Shown in pieces: positions 16,029 through 23,274 of a stretch of 34,081 nt of DNA. The position numbers and the translations under genes were made by a program. Position 1 is the stretch's first letter. The number at the start of each line of letters is the position of its first letter. The stretch lies in contig CBDUYN010000108.1 in assembly GCA_965371445.1 (NCBI GenBank), positions 1 through 34,081 of the forward strand. The letters run 5' to 3'. The notes under the pieces were generated by a model that saw only the letters and a program-made list of their open reading frames with translations, was not told the origin of the DNA and did not search any database. Origin of the DNA: DASWIG01 sp965371445 (GTDB taxonomy: Bacteria; Acidobacteriota; Thermoanaerobaculia; Multivoradales; J023).

Positions 16029-16764
16029 CTTTGGTGGCGTTGGTCTGGGTGTCGGTGACCGTGAGCGTGTACTCGACGCTGGTGGTCGCTGCCGAGAAGA
16101 CCCAGAAGGCGTCGAATTTGTCGCAGACGTCGAGGACCTTGACGAGCATCTCCCAGTTGTCGGGGTTGAAGAAGTAGAAAAGTCCCGAGTCGTCGGAGCC
16201 GAAGTCCACGACTCTGGCTGGGCCGGTGCGGTCCTTGAAGTCCAACCAGTCGACCTCGACCCTGAAGCGTCCTCCACTGAGGCACATCGCGGTCTCCGAC
16301 GCGACGCACATGCCCTTGCACTGAATGCCGAGGTCGAAGTCCCCGAGCTGGTCGGGATCCGCTCCGACCACTCCGAGCCGCCACAGCCCCGTCCGATCGA
16401 GCTCGCGGGTGAGCTCGACGCCGGTGCCGGGCTTGGCGGTGCGGGTCACCTCCCGGCCGTCCGGATCGAACAGCCGGAGCTCCGCGGAAAAAGCGCTCGA
16501 GACGTCGAGCGTCACCTCGTTCCCTTCGGTTCCGGCGAAAGAGTAGTACCTGACGTAGGCGCCCTCTCGCGAGCAGCCGGTTTTCCCGATCGTGGACTGG
16601 GTGCGGTTGTTGCAGAAGAGGAATTCAGGGGCGCAGGGGCCGTCCTTGGCGGGGAGAGCCGCCGTCGCCGGCAAGGCGAGCTCGCCGGACGGGAGACCGA
16701 TCTGCTCTCCGGCCGCGGCCCCTCCGATTAGCAGGACGATGGTGAGAACAACCAAGAAACGCAT
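15958..16764 (-). CDS. Secreted PPC-domain protein with shared ~110-residue C-terminal domain
   Basis: 268 residues. ATG at 16764 with AGGAGA 8 bases upstream; signal peptide MRFLVVLTIVLLIGGAAAG. A PPC-like beta-sandwich follows (YVRYYSFAGTEGNEVTLDV to LGDFDLGIQC). Then comes the same terminal domain as in the downstream paralogue: CLSGGRFRVEVDW, SDDSGLFYFFNPDNWEM, VEYTLTVTDTQT and NPLGNAAAAITDTSAFATCP. The cysteines suggest disulphides in the periplasm or outside. The downstream gene begins 17 bases after the stop, so both are probably co-transcribed. I recognise the terminal domain only as a recurrent module in secreted proteins of this kind of bacterium; function is unknown. Confidence 0.85.
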   Translation of the reverse strand: MRFLVVLTIVLLIGGAAAGEQIGLPSGELALPATAALPAKDGPCAPEFLFCNNRTQSTIGKTGCSREGAYVRYYSFAGTEGNEVTLDVSSAFSAELRLFDPDGREVTRTAKPGTGVELTRELDRTGLWRLGVVGADPDQLGDFDLGIQCKGMCVASETAMCLSGGRFRVEVDWLDFKDRTGPARVVDFGSDDSGLFYFFNPDNWEMLVKVLDVCDKFDAFWVFSAATTSVEYTLTVTDTQTNATKEYFNPLGNAAAAITDTSAFATCP

Positions 16765-17002
16765 GGCTTTTTCTCCTGATCGTGAGTTCATGGCGATGGC
16801 CGCGACGACCCACAGGCTCGTCGTCCGGTCGTGCTTTTTTTCCATCCAGGACACCCTAGCACGTTTTGCGCCTTCCTCGATGTCGGCAGGCGGTACGTTC
16901 GGTCGCCATCGCCAGCCTCGTCGGGTCCATGTTGCCCACCACCGACCTCTACGGCGGTGCGGTGGCCGCCGATCCGGAGGCGGCGCGCGAGCGGCCGCTG
17001 TC

Positions 17003-17463
17003 TTGCGCGACATCAAGAGAGAGTGCTAAGGTCCCGAGGACCCTGAAGGAGGTGCTTCATGACGAGCTCCCGCGTCTCGCGGCTCGTGTGGATGGCGGTC
17101 TTCCTCCCGGCCCTCTGGGCCGTGGCGGCGCCGGCTGCGTCCGGATTTCCCCCGATCACCGACGGGGAGCGCGCGTTGACCCAGGTGCGGGGCTACCCCG
17201 GCGCGGTCGCCGTGGTGCTCTTCGAGAAGGCCGACCTCAGGCTCCGGGACTATCCGCGCGAGGGCTCGCCCTGCTGCTCGACGAGGAGGGCCGTCTCACC
17301 GGCACCGGGTCTCACCGTGGAACGCCACTTCGACGTCACCACCCACAGACTGGGACGCGAGCTCTACGCCGAGATCCGCAACCTCTACGCCCAGGCCGAG
17401 AAAAACGCCGCGCAGAGCCTGGTTCTGGTCCGCCGCTACGAGCCCCGGCTCGGTAGGCGGTGA
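17003..17463 (+). pseudogene. Internally deleted copy of the DUF3857 gene with its promoter
   Basis: The promoter-like block TTGCGC-18-TAAGGT (17003-17032), the ribosome-binding site and the first ~70 codons from ATG 17059 nearly match those of the intact gene at 23275. After DYPREGS the sequence jumps to a ~40-base piece matching intact-gene bases ~24630-24662, read here in a different frame. It then jumps again to the last ~45 codons (ERHFDVTTHRLGRELYAEIR). Two deletions have removed about 1.6 kb. The frame stays open by chance (134 codons). The signal peptide is retained, so a short exported peptide could still be made, but the DUF3857 and transglutaminase-like domains are gone. Confidence 0.8.
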
Positions 17464-17482
17464 GGATAACCCCGGAGGACTT

Positions 17483-17890
17483 ATGCCTGAGCTCCAGATC
17501 AACTACCTGGCCGTTGGCGTAGCGGCGCTAGCCCCCATCATCATCGGTGCACTTTGGTACTCACCGCTGTTGTTTGGCAACCTCTGGCTGAAGGCCCACG
17601 GATTCTCGGCCGAGCAGATGCGAAAGACGGCCGGCCGAGCCTATGTCGTGTCACTGTTCTGCTATGTAATGATGGCCTTTGTACTCGCGGTGCTTGTTTC
17701 CTACGCGGGCGTGTCGACGGTTCTGCAGGGGGCCCTTCTCGGTTTCCTTGTATGGATCGGATTCCTCGCCACCCTGGGTCTGACTGCCCATGTGTTCTCA
17801 GAGAAACCGTTGTCGACTTACCTCATCGATGCTGGCTTTCAGTTGGTTTACGCGGTGGTGATGGGCGTCATCCTCGCGGCGTGGCAGTGA
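17483..17890 (+). CDS. DUF1761 family membrane protein
   Basis: 135 residues with four predicted membrane helices. The motif GALWYSPLLFGNLWLKAHGF (residues ~22-41) is the hallmark of DUF1761, and GFLVWIGFLATLGLTAHVF is the typical later helix pair. GGAGG lies 5 bases before the ATG. Members are small inner-membrane proteins of unknown function, often annotated only by domain. It is 19 bases after the degenerate DUF3857 copy and may use the same promoter. Confidence 0.85.
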   Translation: MPELQINYLAVGVAALAPIIIGALWYSPLLFGNLWLKAHGFSAEQMRKTAGRAYVVSLFCYVMMAFVLAVLVSYAGVSTVLQGALLGFLVWIGFLATLGLTAHVFSEKPLSTYLIDAGFQLVYAVVMGVILAAWQ

Positions 17891-18080
17891 GGCCGGATAG
17901 TCCAACTCTAGAATTTCCGTAGTGCCCCCATTCGATGGCTGGCTCACCCAGCCGGAAGGGTTCGCGAGCTCCTGACCGGGCAGATTGATGAGGGCCCGCA
18001 TCCGCCTCCGCTTTCCGGTGCACTATGAAGAGTCAAGATGCTCCTTTCTCGGGACGTCGCGGCTTTTCCCGTCGTCCTAT

Positions 18081-19541
18081 CTATGGGACTTTGGAGGACC
18101 AGGCGTCGGATCCGCCCACTTCAAACCCGTCTACAAAGATCACAGGCGACGGCGGCCCGCGAAATCCTTCCATGGCCGGCGCCAAGAGCTCTACGGTTCG
18201 AGCGTTTTCGGTCTGACCTGCAACTCCGACGGGAACACCAAATACGCCATGGAGAATGTTAGAATGCGAAAGATATAGATCCTCATCGTTAAAACCCTGG
18301 CTAATCGACATTATCGTCCCGAACCGAACGGAAATCCCGCCTACGAGTTCGTTAATAAAAAACCCGAACGAAAACGGGAAGACTGATAAATCCTCGGTGA
18401 TAGCTCCTCCTGGCTCGTGTTCTCCGCCCATGTTGTGGACAAGTTCATGGACACCGGCAAGGCCCGCTCGAGTACAGTTGACCGCAGAGAAATGATAGGC
18501 AAACTCAGAAAAGGACAGACCGGGGTTGCAGCCCGGTAGCGGATCCTCCCCAGGATCAATGCACTCTGGTCGCTGCGTAATAGTCTGTCCACAAACCGGA
18601 ACCAACCCTCCGAAGGTACCCTTCCGAAGCAAAATAGATACAACATCAGCAGCGGTGCCGTTTCTGGCTGCCATGATGTTAGCATCACTGGCCAACGCTC
18701 TAAGATCAGCTCGCTCATCTCCCGTAGGAATAAATCCATCGAGACGACCAATCCCTGCGACTTCAATCGTCACGTCGACCTGGCTTTGCAAAAAAGTCAG
18801 ATTTGCATCCAGAATCGTTCCCTGAATGAGCGCCTGAATGTCATTATCGTCCGAAACGATCTCTGGATGTCCACCCGCATCAATCCGCGCCTGATTCGTG
18901 AAGAGATATAGCACACGTATTGTTATCGTGGAGGGCAACGTTCCGAGCTTCCTCTCCGGGTATTCTCGGATCGAGGTCACTTCTACGTTCTCGGTCTCTG
19001 ATCGGGCGATAGCTGTCAGCGGGCTTGGCGAAGACGTTTCTCCGGGCAATCCAGACCGGTCAATCTCGATCAAATGGGGCGAATCATTTACAATCTCGAT
19101 TGTGAAGGTCCTGTTCTGTTTCTTGAACAGTCCCGAGATAGAGCCCTTCACAACCGCGAGAATAGCGTGAAATCCGTCAACGCTCCTCCCCCTCCACCTG
19201 TAACTAAGATCAGCCGTAGTTGTGCCTGGTAGAGGTACTCCAAACTCATCAAAACCCTCCAGGGGTACGAAAAGCTCTCGATTCATAGCCAAGGTTCCAA
19301 CATTCGGAAGCTCTACATCTAGCGTCGCTGGATTGTCTGAAAGACCAACAAAATTAACCGTTACGGAATATATGAAGAAGGCTCCGGGCGGTGGCGTACC
19401 GCTTGGACCGATGAGATCCGGACCAACGGTATCGAAAAGGGACGTCTGCGCGAAGAGAGCCGCGGGACTTCCGATGAGAAGTGCGAAACATGCAAACTTG
19501 AAATGTTTGATTTCAATGTCCTGAGTTACGGCGTTTAACAA
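18081..19541 (-). CDS. Secreted metzincin-type zinc metalloprotease with F-x-DGFE C-terminal tail
   Basis: 486 residues. An N-terminal signal peptide (KHFKFACFALLIGSPAALFAQ) is followed by a beta-rich pro-region. The catalytic domain has H365-ELVHNMGGEH, an exact H-E-x-x-H-x-x-G-x-x-H zinc motif, and a Met-turn FGTIMSI with M411, as in reprolysin-like metzincins. The last residues read FVDGFEVGGSDAWSS, a short tail also present in the lipoprotein at 31449. Start is a TTG overlapping the end of the upstream gene by 29 bases; no better start is visible, so the first ~10 residues are uncertain. Base composition is less GC-rich than most of the window. Probably exported or surface-displayed. Confidence 0.8.
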   Translation of the reverse strand: MLNAVTQDIEIKHFKFACFALLIGSPAALFAQTSLFDTVGPDLIGPSGTPPPGAFFIYSVTVNFVGLSDNPATLDVELPNVGTLAMNRELFVPLEGFDEFGVPLPGTTTADLSYRWRGRSVDGFHAILAVVKGSISGLFKKQNRTFTIEIVNDSPHLIEIDRSGLPGETSSPSPLTAIARSETENVEVTSIREYPERKLGTLPSTITIRVLYLFTNQARIDAGGHPEIVSDDNDIQALIQGTILDANLTFLQSQVDVTIEVAGIGRLDGFIPTGDERADLRALASDANIMAARNGTAADVVSILLRKGTFGGLVPVCGQTITQRPECIDPGEDPLPGCNPGLSFSEFAYHFSAVNCTRAGLAGVHELVHNMGGEHEPGGAITEDLSVFPFSFGFFINELVGGISVRFGTIMSISQGFNDEDLYLSHSNILHGVFGVPVGVAGQTENARTVELLAPAMEGFRGPPSPVIFVDGFEVGGSDAWSSKVP

Positions 19542-20199
19542 TGGTCACAGATGCAAGAACGATCATCACAGCGAAGAGGAGCATTCCTGCGGGTTGAAGG
19601 GTGGGAATCGGCGACACGTTGAGCCGGTAAATGACTGTCACGAGGTCGTTCGAGGGGTTGGGGTCGATGCCAGTTGGGGAACCTGTCGACCAACGGTGAA
19701 CGATGATCCCATCTGCGATTTCCTCCGGGTCGATGACCTCCGCGAATGAGTTAATAGTAAACGTTGCGTTGCAGGTTGCGCTCTGACCTGGTGCCAGGGT
19801 TGAAAAACCAATAAGATAGGACACGCCAGGTGGCTCTCCGGGAAGCGGATTTATGTGTACGGCACTCACTCTGCAATCAGAAATGGGACTTGTTCTGTCA
19901 TAGTCCACTAGCTCGCCATGCTCAAAAGAAACCGTGACATGGGGCCGGAGACTTACTGAGACCTCAAAAAACGGCGGATCAGCGCCCGCTGTGTCCGGAC
20001 CGTAGTTAGTGATGATGAAGGTGATGTTGCCAGTGAACCCGGGTGGCGTGATGGCCGGAGCGTCGACGACGATATCCAAGCCAAGGTCGTGGGTCTGCCC
20101 CAGGGCCGGTAGAGCCGCCAGGGCCAACAGAAGGGCCAGACCGACAGCCCACCAGGTTCGCGTCGCTGGAGCGTGGAGTACAGATACAGAAAGATACAT
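19513..20199 (-). CDS. Secreted DUF11-like protein with IPTL-CTERM sorting signal
   Basis: 228 residues. The N-terminus has a signal peptide (WWAVGLALLLALAALPALGQ). The body is a single beta-sandwich of the CARDB/DUF11 kind (GFTGNITFIITNYGPDTA, LAPGQSATCNATFTI). The C-terminus has SPIPTLQPAGMLLFAV, a hydrophobic helix and KRRNSGH, the IPTL-CTERM anchor-and-sorting pattern. Proteins of this class are thought to be processed and placed on the surface. ATG at 20199 follows GGGGG by 6 bases. The metzincin gene overlaps its 3' end, so protease and surface protein are probably one operon. Confidence 0.8.
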   Translation of the reverse strand: MYLSVSVLHAPATRTWWAVGLALLLALAALPALGQTHDLGLDIVVDAPAITPPGFTGNITFIITNYGPDTAGADPPFFEVSVSLRPHVTVSFEHGELVDYDRTSPISDCRVSAVHINPLPGEPPGVSYLIGFSTLAPGQSATCNATFTINSFAEVIDPEEIADGIIVHRWSTGSPTGIDPNPSNDLVTVIYRLNVSPIPTLQPAGMLLFAVMIVLASVTIVKRRNSGH

Positions 20200-20287
20200 G
20201 GTCACCCCCAGGGTGCGTTGCCGTGGCCCGACCGCGCCTCAAACGGTCGGTATTCCCGAGACGGTTCTCGGCAGAGCGTATCAGCTA

Positions 20288-20313
20288 GTCCGGTACGTCT
20301 AGGCGCACCGGAC
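20288..20313. promoter_or_regulatory. Inverted repeat in the 20200-20580 intergenic region
   Basis: GTCCGGT and ACCGGAC, 7-bp arms with 12 bases between, about 90 bases upstream of the IPTL-CTERM gene start. No T-run follows, so an operator is more likely than a terminator. The rest of this ~380-base gap shows no convincing gene. Confidence 0.35.
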
Positions 20314-20580
20314 AAGACCAGAGATCGAGGTACAGTACCGCCGATGCTGTCCTGATTGCATCGGGTCGGTGTTGACGAGGCATAGTAGACATGGGAACGC
20401 CCGATGTCAACCCCTACAGCGATTTTTTTCTCGGGTTTTCGGGAGAGACTCGGACATTGTCTGAGATTGTGTTTCGACATCCTCTGGCGACGGAAGTGGT
20501 GCAACTCACCAACGATGCCCGCCATACTCTCCCATGGCATTCCTCCCAACCAAGCCAGTCTTGTACCGTACCACCGGTCG

Positions 20581-21054
20581 TCAGTATGCTAGGAAAGCCG
20601 TGAACACCCGCCACAGCTTCCCTCGACTGAGCTTCCCTCGACTTCTGACCTCGTCACACTCGATTCGCCTCACGCTCGCCTCGTCTACGCCGAGCTGTTG
20701 AGCCAGACGCTTCCTGGCGAGTCCCAGGCTCCGCCGCTTCGCTGCCACCCGCTCGCCGAACGTCGTTGGCTCCGGTGACGGGTCGTACCCCAGGAACCGG
20801 ACGATCCCCGGCCAGTACCGCACCTCTGGCTCACAGCGGTTCACCTCCCAGTTGTACAGGGTGCCGGCCGAGACGCCGATCTCGGTTGCCACCTCCCGCT
20901 GGACCAGCCCGAGGTCGAGCCGACGCGCTCGCAGATGGTTACCAACGGTAACAAGGCCAGTCGGGTAGGCAGGTGAGGGCGGTATCGGGGCGGTAAGAGT
21001 ACGATCGCAAAAAGGGAACGCAACCCTGCCCCTGTGGTCACCGTGGGGACCCAC
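20581..21054 (-). CDS. Small regulator with two tandem XRE-type helix-turn-helix domains
   Basis: 157 residues as the open frame. First HTH: TVGNHLRARRLDLGLVQREV, then ATEIGVSAGTLYNWE. After the linker YWPGIVRFLGYDPSPEPTT comes the second HTH: GERVAAKRRSLGLARKRLAQ, then QLGVDEASVRRIE. This double-HTH layout is a recognisable small transcription-factor type. The only in-frame start is GTG at 21054, and the first ~35 residues look unlike a domain, so the true N-terminus is uncertain or lost. The tail carries a 15-bp in-frame duplication. Target genes are unknown. It stands beside degraded toxin and TIR genes. Confidence 0.6.
   Translation of the reverse strand: MGPHGDHRGRVAFPFCDRTLTAPIPPSPAYPTGLVTVGNHLRARRLDLGLVQREVATEIGVSAGTLYNWEVNRCEPEVRYWPGIVRFLGYDPSPEPTTFGERVAAKRRSLGLARKRLAQQLGVDEASVRRIECDEVRSRGKLSRGKLWRVFTAFLAY
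20615..20644. repeat. 15-bp tandem duplication in the HTH gene
   Basis: AGCTTCCCTCGACT is repeated with a period of 15 bases. It duplicates the residues SRGKL in the C-terminal tail of the double-HTH protein without breaking the frame. It looks like a recent slippage event. Confidence 0.8.
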
Positions 21055-21208
21055 GCCACGAGTGCCGGTGCCCAGCGCCGATGATCTCCTCAGGCGGTGC
21101 CACCCATCTCGGCCAGGAGCCCCTCGAGGAAGAGCTCCCGATCGTAGATCTCGTCCTGGGATCTCTTCTCAGGGCAGTTGACGAAGAGATATGGATCTTA
21201 GATCTCTT

Positions 21209-21448
21209 TCACGAGGCGTCCAAGGAAGAGGCTCCGATTTCAAAGCAGAAGATAGACCAATGCTTGTCGCCTGGCGAGACGATCTCGACGGATGGCTGCC
21301 GAAGCCAGGAGTCCACATAGGCGAACGCCTCTTCCGGGGACAAGGGATTGCGAAAGATTCCCGATCGAGTCGTGATCCGGACGACAGCTAGCAGGACGAC
21401 CAGCGCAAGCCCGATGCGCGTCGTCCCGGAGAGGGTTTCCTCAAGCCG
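21209..21448 (-). pseudogene. Remnant of a VapC (PIN-domain) toxin gene
   Basis: On the minus strand the frame reads RLEETLSGTTRIGLALVVLL, then AVVRITTRSGIF, RNPLSPEEAFAYVDSWLRQP and VEIVSPGDKHWSIF. This is the central part of a VapC-type PIN protein: the helix before E-x-x-R, the NPLS-x-EEA segment and the G-x-x-H-W segment. The N-terminal LLD-T-N strand with the first catalytic Asp is missing, and the C-terminal D-x-x-L/D half is lost after SSLDAS. Short repeats with the core GGTGCCACCCA flank it. A second coding remnant (DPYLFVNCPEKRSQDEIYDR, then ELFLEGLLAEMGGTA and a stop) follows on the same strand at 21090-21197. Confidence 0.55.
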
Positions 21449-21467
21449 CTCTGTCGGCGGTGCCACC

Positions 21468-21497
21468 CACTTCGGCAGAGGGCACTTCGGCAGAGGG
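21468..21497. repeat. Two tandem copies of CACTTCGGCAGAGGG
   Basis: Perfect 15-bp tandem repeat, overlapping a dispersed element with the core GGTGCCACCCA(C/T)(C/T)TCGGC. Related copies lie at ~21097 (+), ~21459 (+), ~21702 (-) and ~21741 (-). They border the broken VapC and TIR genes. Confidence 0.75.
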
Positions 21498-21625
21498 CTG
21501 GCCAGGCGTGGGCCGACTCTCCCCAGGCGGCCCTGCAAAGGCCGGTGAAGGGCATCGTGGCTCGCGAGGCGTCCCCCCCCTTTCCGGTCCTTCAGCCGGC
21601 TCGAAGTGCCGAAGAGTGCCGCCCA

Positions 21626-21669
21626 CTTCGGCACTCCGCTTCGCTTCGGCACTCCGCTTCGGCACTCCG
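21626..21669. repeat. Three copies of CTTCGGCACTCCG
   Basis: Copies at 21626-21638, 21644-21656 and 21657-21669, the first two separated by CTTCG. AGTGCCGAAG at 21605-21614 is the inverse complement of CTTCGGCACT (21626-21635), so the left end can form a 10-bp stem. It continues the repeat cluster of 21.4-21.8 kb. Confidence 0.75.
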
Positions 21670-21682
21670 GCCTAGAGGGGCC

Positions 21683-21760
21683 CTGGTGGGAGGGGCCCTG
21701 CCGAGGTGGGTGGCGCCGCTGCTGGTGGGAGGGGCCCTGCCGAGGTGGGTGGCGCCGCTG
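21683..21760. repeat. 39-bp tandem duplication
   Basis: Two perfect 39-bp copies starting with CTGGTGGGAGGGGCCCTG at 21683 and 21722. Each contains the inverse of the GCGCCACCCACCTCGGCAG element. The period is 13 codons and falls in the tail of the open frame that follows the TIR remnant. Confidence 0.85.
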
Positions 21761-22226
21761 CAGGGGGGCTGGGGGCCACCGCTGCTGGGGGCTGGGGGGG
21801 GCACGAAGCGAAAGCCCGGGGCCTCGACGCGGCGCTTCAGGAGCGCCTCGTATTCCAGGCGCACCCAGCCCGACTCGACGGCGTCGGGCGAGGCGACGAG
21901 CACACCGCGTGCCGAGGTGCGAAGCCCCGCCTCGACGCTTTCGGAGCGCAGCGTCCCGGGAGGGACCTCCCAGCGGTCGAGGAAGACCCGGTTGCCCTGT
22001 TCCTTCAGGTTGCGCGCCAGGACGTCGCCCAGTCCTGGTCGAGGCTGCGCTGGCTCAGGAAGACATCGTAGCGTTCGCTCATGGGGTGCGTCGATCGTAC
22101 GCGGTCGTCGCGGAGGGATCAAGCGACTGCCTGTCTCCCTATGTCGGAACCGTAGCCGTCATCGGTGTCGGCCTGTGCGCAGGATCAGGTAGTACGCTAT
22201 TCTTGAGGAGACAAGGAGACTCATCC

Positions 22227-22478
22227 ATGCGAGCCGTCAAGCTAGCCGCCCAGGTCACCAGCGACCACACCCTCCACCTCGAGCTTCCCAAGGACGTCGG
22301 GGAAGGTCCGGCCGAGGTGATCGTCCTCGTTGCGGACTCCGAACCGACTGCCTCCCCACAGCCTGAAGCCGGGAGTCTCGAAGACTTCCTCTCCCGGCCC
22401 AGGGTCGACCGCCGCTTCGTCCGCTCCAAGGAGGAGATCGACGACTACCTGCGAGCCGAACGGGACAGCTGGGAGTAG
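22227..22478 (+). CDS. VapB-type antitoxin
   Basis: 83 residues. The N-terminal half is a short beta segment (MRAVKLAAQVTSDHTLHLEL, then PKDVGEGPAEVIVLV) of the kind found in small antitoxins preceding PIN toxins. The C-terminal helix RSKEEIDDYLRAERDSWE is the usual toxin-wrapping tail. AGGAGA lies 8 bases before the ATG. Three bases separate its stop from the toxin start, as expected for coupled TA genes. It should bind the PIN toxin and repress the promoter. Confidence 0.75.
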   Translation: MRAVKLAAQVTSDHTLHLELPKDVGEGPAEVIVLVADSEPTASPQPEAGSLEDFLSRPRVDRRFVRSKEEIDDYLRAERDSWE

Positions 22479-22481
22479 AGA

Positions 22482-22892
22482 GTGCCGCGGGTCTTTCTCG
22501 ACAGTTGCATCGTCATCTACCTCATCCAGGCGCCGGATCCGGTCCGGGACGCCATACGCCAGGCATTGCGTCCCCCGGGGGAGACTGCGCCTCAGGCCTG
22601 CGTCTCGGCTCTGACTCGGCTCGAGTGCCGGGTCTGGCCTTGGCGCGAAGGTGCTACGGATCTGCTGGCCCAGTTCGACGACTTCTTCGCCAGCCGCGAC
22701 CTGCGTCGAGCTCGGCTCTCCGCGGCGGTTTTCGATCTTGCTACCGAGTTGCGGGCCACCCACGGCGTCAAGACACCAGACGCCATACACCTTGCGGCCG
22801 CCATGTCCTGGGGCTGCGACGAGTTCTGGACCAACGACCACCGGATTCCCAAAGCAATCGAGGCGCGGGTCAAGATTCGGATTCTTCCGTGA
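22482..22892 (+). CDS. vapC: VapC-type PIN-domain ribonuclease toxin
   Basis: 136 residues, full family length. PIN catalytic acids are in place: D7 in VFLDSCIVIYLI, E48 in ALTRLECRVWP, D100 in KTPDAIHLAAA and D119 in FWTNDHRI. Such toxins cleave tRNA or rRNA using Mg2+. The GTG start follows the antitoxin stop by 3 bases. Unlike the remnants just upstream, this pair appears intact. Confidence 0.85.
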   Translation: MPRVFLDSCIVIYLIQAPDPVRDAIRQALRPPGETAPQACVSALTRLECRVWPWREGATDLLAQFDDFFASRDLRRARLSAAVFDLATELRATHGVKTPDAIHLAAAMSWGCDEFWTNDHRIPKAIEARVKIRILP

Positions 22893-23218
22893 GCTTTAAG
22901 GAAGTGAGCGCGCCTCCCGAAGGACCAGGATCCCCGGAGGGAGAGCGCGAAGCTCGAAAGCCGACCAGACTCGTCGCACCGACGCCACCAGAGGACACGA
23001 AAAGGCCGCCGTCGCCGGCCGACTCGTCCGCGGGAGCTACCCCCGCGGAATCCGGCTCCGGACGGGGCCGGGCTTTCGGCCAAGCCACGTCCGCCCGGTG
23101 GCCTCTGACGAGAAGTTTCGCCTGCGAACGGACGAACTCGATTGCACACAACAGAGAGGCATCAAAGCATCAAACGCCCACCGGCTGAGTGATCTCGCCG
23201 GGATGCTAGATCGTGGAC
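22893..23218. other. Intergenic region without convincing gene
   Basis: About 330 bases between the VapC toxin and the DUF3857 promoter. There are open frames on both strands, but they are proline-, glycine- and alanine-rich with no recognisable domain. I see no repeat or terminator of note. Confidence 0.6.
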
Positions 23219-23248
23219 TTGCGCGAGATCAAGAGAGAGTGCTAAGGT
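23219..23248 (+). promoter_or_regulatory. Promoter of the DUF3857 gene, duplicated at 17003-17032
   Basis: TTGCGC, 18 bases, then TGC-TAAGGT, an extended -10 shape. The whole block through the ribosome-binding site is nearly identical in the degenerate copy at 17.0 kb, so duplication included the regulatory region. GGAGG lies 7 bases before the ATG at 23275. Confidence 0.45.
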
Positions 23249-23274
23249 CCCGGGGACCCTGAAGGAGGTGCTTC

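Larger units (their letters stand above)
21592..22082 (-). pseudogene. Frameshifted TIR-domain gene with repeat-derived tail
   Basis: From ATG 22082 the minus strand reads MSERYDVFLSQRSLDQDW, the first TIR strand and loop. A one-base shift near 22025-22035 then moves the frame to DVLARNLKEQGNRVFLDRWE, VPPG and later SPDAVESGWVRLEYEALLKR. These are TIR boxes 2 and 3, with the conserved S-x-W-x-x-x-E region that in NAD-cleaving TIRs carries the catalytic Glu. After GFRFVPP the frame runs into short repeats and yields low-complexity sequence. TIR proteins of this group often act in anti-phage NADase systems or as adaptor domains. Here the gene is broken at both ends of the domain. Confidence 0.65.

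Noticed and set aside
20202..20549. Minus-strand frame with KKIAVGVDIG, like an ASKHA sugar-kinase start
   Set aside because: Only the ten residues resemble the fold, the rest has no kinase motifs and there is no proper start; chance similarity.
21090..22082. Insertion sequence as cause of the broken genes
   Set aside because: No transposase fragment, no terminal inverted repeats flanked by target duplications; only short tandem and dispersed repeats are visible.
22870..23151. 93-codon minus-strand frame after VapC
   Set aside because: Low-complexity Gly/Ser/Pro composition, no start signal and no family; treated as intergenic.
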